Assembly (NCBI GenBank): GCA_001970855.1 | Contig: LSSN01002765.1 | Location: 1 to 29,368, forward strand | Reading direction: 5' to 3' | Origin: Smittium culicis | Taxonomy: Eukaryota > Kickxellomycota > Harpellomycetes > Harpellales > Legeriomycetaceae | DNA: 29,368 nucleotides | Part shown: piece by piece, positions 23,431 through 29,368 of the stretch | Layout of the letters: each line of letters opens with the position of its first letter | Numbering within the stretch: the stretch's first letter is position 1 | Translations under genes and position numbers: made by a program | The notes under the pieces: generated by a model | Seen by the model: only the letters and a program-made list of their open reading frames with translations | Database searches by the model: none | What the model was told of the DNA's origin: nothing

Positions 23431-23539
23431 TTATGTATATATTTACTAAAATAAATAAGTTGAAAGCAGATGAATAGTATAAGAAAGAAATATGGAGCCT
23501 CGAAATCAAAGTTTGCAAGTAGTTATTAGTAAGTTGGAA

Positions 23540-23940
23540 TAGAGGAGAAAAAGGCACAGATCTATATCGTGTGGGTATATGAGCAGCTAAATGGTCGAGA
23601 GATAAAATTTAAAAGTCTGAAAAAAAGAGAAAAAAAAAGAAGCAGAAATCAAAAAGTGGTATATACAGATGAGGCAGACAGAAAGAAAAGAGAGAAAATT
23701 ACAAAGTTAAAAAAAAAGTTCTAAGGTATTTCAGAATAATGGGAGGAGGGGGGGGGGAGTGAGGAGAATAAAAAAGAAATAGATTGAAGAGTGGATAGTC
23801 TATTTTAGACTTTTTTTTTTTAGTTAGGGAATAATTAGCAGGTTTGAAAAAATATAAAAAGGAGTGACCTGTAGTGGATAGCCAAGATTATTATTTTTAG
23901 CTAAAAAATGGAGGAAGAAGAGAAAGAGAGGAATAAATAG
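23540..23940 (-). promoter_or_regulatory. Pyrimidine-rich leader/promoter of the FHA-RING gene
   Basis: Upstream of the start codon the minus strand is strongly C/T-rich (A/G-rich on plus), notably around 23600-23700, 23741-23790 and 23900-23940, including a G10 run at 23748-23757 on the plus strand. CT-rich tracts just upstream of the coding start are common in fungal promoters and often lie near transcription start sites. No TATA box or specific factor site is assigned. Confidence 0.4.
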
Positions 23941-25555
23941 AGCTTAATTATTGAAGAAAATAGTAGGCGTGACTATATTTTGAGCACGCGGGGTAGGCGA
24001 GGGAAGATGGAAAAAAAGAAGTGGAAATAATAGCGCGCTTATTAGTCAAGGGGCGTATATCCCAGCTACAGGAGGTATATAGGAATGTATATCAGCTATG
24101 CGCGTGTAGATAAATAGGCAGGCAGTTATAACTATCAGTTAAGTCTGTGTAGTTCAATATTAGTGTAGTGTTAACGTTTTATTATTTTTAGAGTTAGAGT
24201 GAGAATTAGTATTAGTGATAGTGTTAGTGTAGATGTTAAGGTGCTGGAAGTAAGCAAGAACATTTATTAGAGCGAGAGAAAATGAGCCTTTCAAATTGAC
24301 TACATGAGAAAACTCGTCATAAAATGCGCATTTAGTTAATTGCTGCAGCTAATGAGCCCCCAAGAAAATCTCACTATTAGATAAAACAAACAACGAACAC
24401 CGAGGCATGTCAGCTTAGTGGAATGGGGGGCAGCTTAGCTTGTCAAGCAGGCCAAAAGTTGGCAAGATAGATAGAAATCGACATGGAATTAAACAGGCAT
24501 AATCTTTAGTACTTTCGAAGAGAGCTTCTAATATACGAGTGATCTTCGACAATTATACAGCCAATAGGTCCAGCATCCACACCAAATAGCAGCATTTACA
24601 CACAGCAAACCACAGTCAAAAAAAAAAAGCAGAATGCTGGTACCCAGCCAACCGCTATCGACTATGAATACTGTATGCCAATCTCACAGCCAATAAATAA
24701 TGGTAATTAAAATCTGCATATATAATAGGGTAGTTTATTCTGCTAGAAAGAGCAGTGTGCTTATTTATGTCCAATATGTATAACGTAAATAAATTCAGAT
24801 GTGGTGACAAGTTCTTACCAACATCTCCACTGATAAAAAATCCAATAACTAGCCTGAAAAAAATCCATATTATCCAATAAGTGCACGTTCTCCTAAACCC
24901 GTCTAATTCGCAGATGTAAATATAGCAGAAATAATTCCAACTATTCGCAATACCTTTTGAGAATGTCTATCTCAAGCTTGGTTTCTGTGAAATGAGATTC
25001 TGTTAGGTAGGCTACAAGTCGATAAAGTGCTCAAATTTAGCTTCCCCATAATTTTTTTAAATACAACTTGCGAATCCTGCCTAAAAAATATTCAAGTTTT
25101 GCCGTCGATGTGATTTCATTAATATATTCAAAGGACAATCGCTATTCATACATGATATCCATGAAATCGTCACTCGAAGTATTTGATGTTCAAACGACGA
25201 TCGCCCTAAAATACCTCTTGGCTGTTTGGTACACTAAAAAATATCAACTCCACTAAGCATACAACTTATCCCATTAAGTGCACAATCAAATCTGCCAACT
25301 AATAGGAGGTTGCTGAATGCCTCAGCCAACCAAACACCACTAATCAATTTGAATTGCTCATAGACTAATCGTATCAATTAGATATCGAATATACAGCCAA
25401 TAATTTCAGAATAGATGACCTCATCCATGCATTTATCCAATAGAATCAATCAATAAGGAAAATAATTAGGAATAAAATCAATTATTTTATGTCGCTAACA
25501 AAAATACACATTTTCAAACAAAATAGATTGCTCGTTTTTTCTGACCACAGAAGTA
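23941..25555. other. Intergenic region upstream of the FHA-RING gene
   Basis: About 1.6 kb at moderate GC without a convincing gene; one 62-residue frame at 25068-25256 lacks an ATG start. The first part (about 23970-24120) has GC-rich patches such as GCACGCGGGG and GCGCGC, likely promoter DNA. The word CAGCCAATA or a close variant occurs near 24558, 24686 and 25392, and CAGCCAACC near 24645 and 25322; these contain CCAAT cores in some cases. A degenerate hexamer repeat lies at 24188-24241. Confidence 0.35.
24188..24241 (+). repeat. Degenerate TTAGNG hexamer repeat
   Basis: Nine hexamers in constant register read TTAGAG, TTAGAG, TGAGAA, TTAGTA, TTAGTG, ATAGTG, TTAGTG, TAGATG, TTAAGG. A further TTAGTG is found just upstream near 24163. 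The register and the TTAG core resemble a decayed interstitial telomere-type repeat; a plain CACTAA microsatellite on the other strand is the simpler alternative. Confidence 0.6.
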
Positions 25556-25743
25556 TCCTTTATTTTGGCGGCAGTCTGAATTTGATCTACCAAATCTAGC
25601 CAACTGAATTCAACATAGTTTATTTAATTCCGGGGGTTTAAATATTATTGGTTTGTTTTAGAATAGTTGCAAATAATAATTTAATTGTAAATCATAAGCG
25701 AATCGCTAGGTTTGATTTTTAATAGAGTGAGGATGGGAAAGGG
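25556..25743 (+). mobile_element. 188-bp TTAA-type MITE, copy C
   Basis: Left end TCCTTTATTTTGGCGGCAG; right end GGATGGGAAAGGG followed by CTTA. The interior aligns well with the inverted copy at 29169-29356 (shared GCGGCAGT, TTTGATC, TAGCCAACTG, TAATTCCG) and with copies A and B (AAATCATAAGCGAATC). The flanks are no longer a perfect TTAA pair, suggesting an older insertion. Confidence 0.7.
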
Positions 25744-26256
25744 CTTATTGCCCACATATAAATTCCTCATTCTTGCAAAATTATACAAACAGTTATAAAT
25801 TATTAATAAGTTTACTACAACTATCCAATTCTTTTTATAAATCTATATTAATTACTATCTTGACAAACATTCTTGTCAGTATTCTAGTGATAAATAAATT
25901 CGCCAAACAAATAACAAAGTTTGTGATGCTGAATTGAATCATTTCTCCAAATAAAATTGCGAGGATGCTCTCAAAAATAAATAAAAATTAAAAAATACTG
26001 GCAGAATTTCCAAAGACATTAATATGAGCACAAACTAACTAATGCATATATTCAGGATTTAATCCTAATAATATAAAGTTATACATACGCTTTATTTGTC
26101 CTGTTTTGGAGTAGTTTGCTTTTGATTTTGGAATGGCATAGTTAGCCAGCCCATAAGCGAATTAAAAAAGTTTGTATGAAATATTGTATTATGCTTGGAT
26201 ATTAAATATTATTCTCACAGTAAAAAATTCAGTTTTAGTTGATTTATTAATTATTA
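25744..26256. other. Intergenic spacer
   Basis: AT-rich spacer between MITE copy C and the 3' end of the membrane-protein gene. No gene, RNA or repeat recognised. Confidence 0.4.
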
Positions 26257-27432
26257 TTAATTCAGTTTAGGAGTGTTGGTCTCGGAAAAGTCTAATTGTT
26301 GATTTTTTTTCTTGCAGTAATACGAAGCTATAAGTAGGATACATGATTGAACTATCAAAAAAGATAGAGATATGCAGTACTCAAAATAAATACTAATCAT
26401 CAGATCGATAAGCGAGCTGAAAAAGTTTGTGTACAATAATAGCGCTATGAATAAAGACTTAATTTCTAGTGGATCTCGTGAGATTGAAATCGAAAGTCCG
26501 TTATTTGAAGAAAACATCACACATATGGCAGTCAACATCGAGTTAAATAGGATTTGCTTAGCGGATATTCTACTGGTGAATATATCATTTCTTCCATGAG
26601 TATAAAAACGTCTGCTTTGTATTAATTTATCCGATGTAGCAACCATATACGACAAATAGCCTAAATAAATATAGCCAAGCAAAAGAGAAAGGGATACGAT
26701 GTTGGATGCGAATATTTTAATTCCGCGCTTAGTAAGCGATGGAAGGATCCAAGTATCAACAAAATAGATAAAAGCTACAATAAAAGGTTTAATAATGTAA
26801 ACATAAACATGGTCTCTAAGCACATCAATATCAAACGTATCCCAGCTTTTTTCCATAAAATAGTAGCACAATTTGATAAAAATTGTATAATAAATAGGGT
26901 AAATCAAGAACGATTTACAGAAAATAATATTATGTTTTGATATTTGAATTGAGTCATTGTCCAAATTTATCTTTTGACCAACTTTAATCAAATCCCCCGA
27001 ATCGCTGTTTGGTAAATTGTTTTCGCTGATAGTACCGCAACTGTTATCAAATTTATTTGAAGGATGAAATAAAGCAAAAAATTTTTTGAGGTATATTCCG
27101 TAAAAGGGAACAAAGAATAGTGCCCCCATAATCAGAATATCAGTAGAGATAATAAAGTAAACCCTACTGTTCTGTTCAAGATTATAACTTGGTTTGATAA
27201 ATAACCCTATTAACGATGCAACAATGCTGGTAACATTGATAATTTTATAAAATCTCTTGACGGATAACCTGTGCTCGATGTAAACACCACAGGTTTTTGT
27301 GGGTTTATATTGCCCCTTAATTTTGAAACTTCCAGCTTCTTTTACTAAGTTGTGATATAGCCACAAAACGAAATTGCAAAGCAAAATCGTAAAATAGATT
27401 CTATTATTGGATGCATACCTGTATAATTCCAT
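26257..27432 (-). CDS. Multi-pass membrane protein of unknown family
   Basis: The uninterrupted frame codes 391 residues from an ATG that directly follows an in-frame TAA. About nine hydrophobic segments can be drawn: 13-29, 66-79, 91-119, 168-192, 208-229, 240-264, 293-307, 325-347 and 352-372. A polar loop spans 120-167 and a short polar, lysine-containing tail ends the protein. I do not recognise the family; no catalytic motif, metal site or cysteine pattern stands out. Length, composition and a base composition richer in GC than the spacers support a real gene. The true N-terminus is uncertain: an alternative model removes a 74-bp intron (27418-27345, GTATGC to TTAG), which joins an upstream segment ending ISPKTWNYT in frame to VKEAGSFKIKG, replacing the first 29 residues. 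It could be a transporter or an endomembrane protein; function is not assigned. Confidence 0.65.
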   Translation of the reverse strand: MELYRYASNNRIYFTILLCNFVLWLYHNLVKEAGSFKIKGQYKPTKTCGVYIEHRLSVKRFYKIINVTSIVASLIGLFIKPSYNLEQNSRVYFIISTDILIMGALFFVPFYGIYLKKFFALFHPSNKFDNSCGTISENNLPNSDSGDLIKVGQKINLDNDSIQISKHNIIFCKSFLIYPIYYTIFIKLCYYFMEKSWDTFDIDVLRDHVYVYIIKPFIVAFIYFVDTWILPSLTKRGIKIFASNIVSLSLLLGYIYLGYLSYMVATSDKLIQSRRFYTHGRNDIFTSRISAKQILFNSMLTAICVMFSSNNGLSISISRDPLEIKSLFIALLLYTNFFSSLIDLMISIYFEYCISLSFLIVQSCILLIASYYCKKKNQQLDFSETNTPKLN

Positions 27433-27802
27433 GTTTTAGGGGAAATAACTGACCAGACAATAAGGAATACAAAAATCAAATAGATGATATAAACTAAAAC
27501 TACTTTAGCGATATCAGATTGAATACTATTAAGTCTGAGAAAAAAAAAGTCATTAAGAAAGTGACAAATAAATATCCAATTGATAAGGAATTCTTCAATT
27601 CACTATATATTGAACTTATGTACAGCATGAAACAATAATAATAAATTACTCATAAGCAAAAATTTATAGCCACAGATATTATTTTGTCCATGTTGTGTTT
27701 ATCAGGAATCCCTTCTATAAAATCGTTATGTTTTGTGCTATAGTAGCCAAAATCGTCAGGGGATTCATCTTCGACAACTAGGCCTTCGTCAATTTCACAC
27801 AT
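27419..27802 (-). other. Possible 5' exons of the membrane-protein gene
   Basis: Two coding-looking segments lie upstream on the same strand. From an ATG at 27802, a 50-residue frame ends at TGA 27652-27650; it is acidic at first (MCEIDEGLVVEDESPDDFGY) and ends hydrophobic. A second segment, 27534-27419, follows a very good acceptor (a T9 run, then CTCAG) and codes a hydrophobic helix ending in ISPKTWNYT; its 3' edge is a GTATGC donor that splices in frame into the main frame at 27344. I could not find a donor that joins the first segment to the second in frame without a stop. Either the N-terminal gene model is more complex or the 5' part is decaying. Confidence 0.35.
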
Positions 27803-28002
27803 TTAAAATTATCGTTTTGGAGAAATATATTTGAATTTTGGTTAGAGATAATAATAAGTAAATTTTTTTTTTGAAACTCAGAAAATTTATAAACTTATAC
27901 CTGCTGTATTTATACGTGTTTGCTTCTATTTTATATTAAATTCATTTTGATTTACGAATACAAAACTATTTGATAATATCATTTTTTTCTCCCAATTGTT
28001 GG
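27803..28002. other. Spacer upstream of the membrane-protein gene
   Basis: Short AT-rich spacer, with T-runs on the plus strand (A-runs on minus). It is likely to hold the promoter of the minus-strand gene, but no specific site is assigned. Confidence 0.3.
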
Positions 28003-28006
28003 TTAA

Positions 28007-28195
28007 CCCTTTCACGTGTGGTAGACTGTTTCTGGCCTACAAATTATAGTCAATAGATTTCAAATAAATTACTTTAGTTCTGAGATTGGTTAATTTACTG
28101 GTTTATTGTAATATAACAGCAAATAATAAATTTAATTTAAAATCATAAACGAACCAATAATTAATTTTTTTTTAAGAGTGTTGGACAGGAAAAGG
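28007..28195 (+). mobile_element. 189-bp TTAA-type MITE, copy B
   Basis: This is the best-preserved copy. It is bounded by perfect TTAA on both sides (28003-28006 and 28196-28199), starts CCCTTTCACGTGTGG and ends GGACAGGAAAAGG. It has the same length as copies A and H and is colinear with copy A. It is non-coding. Perfect TTAA flanks fit the precise TTAA target duplication known for piggyBac-type transposition. Confidence 0.8.
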
Positions 28196-28456
28196 TTAAT
28201 ATCGTTAATTTAGTCAAGTTTCTTAGATCTGTTTTTTTTTGGAATTTTAGATGATTGGAGTATATATTGGCTAGAAATCAAATGCGCTTACGATACAAAA
28301 AGTGAATATTGGAAAATAAATAGACAAAGTAGTCGTTTATCATTAATTCATCTATAGTTGATAAATCAGTAGCCAATATTTCAATCACAACCACAATTTC
28401 AGATTCTTAGATTGGTAAATCCAAATCTTAATTTTGTAAAAAATAAATCAATTTAA

Positions 28457-28590
28457 CTCTTTCCTTCCACGGATGAAATCTTTATTGATAAAAATTTTTA
28501 CTTTTTTCAAACATTTTTATAAATTTTAAAATTAGTTTTAAATATTTTTTATTTATGCTGAAATAAATCTTCCAAATAAAAAAAAAAAAA
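28457..28590 (-). mobile_element. MITE relic, inverted, truncated
   Basis: TTAA at 28453-28456 is followed by CTCTTTCCTTCC, identical to the first 12 bases of the next copy at 28591. A short CTTTATTGAT block is also shared. After that the similarity fades, and the next copy begins 134 bp in, so it may have inserted into this one. Confidence 0.45.
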
Positions 28591-28738
28591 CTCTTTCCTT
28601 CCAATTCTTCTTAAAATTAAGAATTTATTGATTCGTTTATGGTATAAAAATAAATTTATTATTTGCTGAGTCAATTTAATAAGCCAATAATTTTTTGCTT
28701 TTCGGCATTGTCATATTATTACTCCATACAATTAGCTG
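28591..28738 (-). mobile_element. TTAA-type MITE, copy D, inverted and partly decayed
   Basis: It begins CTCTTTCCTTCC and keeps the family core in inverted orientation (TTTATTGATTCGTTTATGG, TTTATTATTTGCTG, AATAAGCCAATA, TTTTCGG), aligning with the copy at 29169-29356 as far as about 28738. The far terminus expected near 28779 is not recognisable. Confidence 0.6.
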
Positions 28739-28950
28739 TAGTGTATATGAATTATTCTTATTCTAATATAATTTTCGATTAGTAAGTACTATTTACTAAA
28801 AAATAATTAGGCTCAATTTATTGGATAATATGAAATACGAAATTATTCAAGTTGTAACTTACTGGGCCTATAAACACTGTCATTGTAAAGAGTCACCCAT
28901 ATTATTTATTATATTATCAATTTTACATCACCTCATTAAAATTCTTTTAG

Positions 28951-29141
28951 CCCTTTACGGGGACAACAATCTTAAAATTATTTAAAAATCATGATTAGAT
29001 AAGCCAATTATTAATATTTTTTTATTGGTTATATACAACTTATCAACCAATAATTTATTAATACCTAATATTAATTTATATTATTGTTGTTTGGTTGGAT
29101 AGTTTTGGTAATTCAAAAAAATTCAACCGCCCCTGCAAGGG
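28951..29141 (-). mobile_element. 191-bp TTAA-type MITE, copy E, inverted
   Basis: It begins CCCTTTACGGGG after TTAG (28947-28950) and ends CGCCCCTGCAAGGG before ATAA (29142-29145). The end regions align with the inverted copy F and with copy H (GGCGGTTGAATTT type); the middle is diverged and AT-rich. It belongs to the same family on length, termini and orientation. Confidence 0.65.
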
Positions 29142-29168
29142 ATAATATGCAGTTTTTAAAATCTTTAA

Positions 29169-29356
29169 CCCTTTCCAGTCCAAAAATCTCAATAAAATCG
29201 AATATATTGATTTGTTTATGAATTATAAGAAAGTTTATTATTTGCTTTTATAATAGCATATACCAATATTCATTTGAGTTTCGGAATTATAGTGTTTTAA
29301 TTGAACACAGTTGGCTAAACTTGGGGATCAAAAAAAGCCAACTGCCGCTGAAAGGT
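29169..29356 (-). mobile_element. 188-bp TTAA-type MITE, copy F, inverted
   Basis: It is flanked by perfect TTAA (29165-29168 and 29357-29360). It begins CCCTTTCCAGTCC and ends GCCGCTGAAAGGT. The core is colinear with the reverse complement of copies A, B and C. A subterminal hairpin with perfect 8-bp arms lies at 29308-29315 (CAGTTGGC) and 29337-29344 (GCCAACTG). Its right TTAA is directly followed by another CCCTTTCA terminus. Confidence 0.78.
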
Positions 29357-29360
29357 TTAA

Positions 29361-29368
29361 CCCTTTCA
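29361..29368 (+). mobile_element. Start of a further MITE copy, cut by the window edge
   Basis: CCCTTTCA follows TTAA at 29357-29360, identical to the left ends of copies A and B. Only eight bases are visible. It would share its TTAA with copy F. Confidence 0.45.

Noticed and set aside
22492..23477. Alternative-frame stretches inside the FHA-RING gene (22866-23315 minus, 22670-22891 plus, 23292-23477 plus)
   Set aside because: They overlap the FHA and RING frame, whose conserved residues identify the true reading frame.
1..29368. CRISPR arrays, operons, bacterial promoters or phage genes
   Set aside because: No regularly spaced repeats with unique spacers, and the gene structure with a spliceosomal intron and long spacers is eukaryotic.

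Overview
The window looks like nuclear DNA of an AT-rich fungus. The best evidence is a FHA-plus-RING ubiquitin ligase of the Dma1/Chf1/CHFR type, interrupted by a 104-bp spliceosomal intron with GT and AG ends. Coding stretches are clearly less AT-rich than the DNA between them. The serine/asparagine-rich low-complexity proteins, short introns and long AT-rich intergenic DNA would suit an early-diverging fungus such as the Harpellales, but that lineage is only a guess. Nothing looks bacterial, and I see no CRISPR array, rRNA or intact tRNA.

Layout. Positions 1-5000 are moderately AT-rich, without a convincing gene. They hold one copy of a 189-bp MITE (3104-3292), a 45% GC relic next to it (about 3297-3610), and a SINE-like retroposon on the minus strand (4338-4661) with a 16-bp target-site duplication and a poly(A) tail. 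Positions 5000-19400 form a 14-kb, extremely AT-rich gene desert with a TA microsatellite, a perfect 56-bp tandem duplication and one more MITE (15392-15580). At 19544-19928 (+) lies a small secreted-protein gene whose second half is in the +1 frame. It has a signal peptide and internal repeats that look like a beta-gamma-crystallin fold. At 21734-23430 (-) lies the two-exon FHA-RING E3 ligase gene, with a pyrimidine-rich leader and, further upstream, a degenerate TTAGNG hexamer repeat. At 26257-27432 (-) lies a multi-pass membrane protein of unknown family, perhaps with extra 5' exons up to 27802. From 28007 to the right edge there is a cluster of the same MITE family, partly abutting and sharing TTAA sites.

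The three genes show no obvious functional link; this is ordinary eukaryotic spacing, not an operon. The most interesting content is the mobile DNA: a family of about 189-bp elements with CCCTTTC-type termini and TTAA (or one-mismatch) flanks in both orientations, which points to a piggyBac-like transposase acting in trans, and a separate retroposon with an RNA-like folded GC-rich head. The frameshifted secreted-protein gene, which reads CGC-TGA-T at the frame break, is the second main point.
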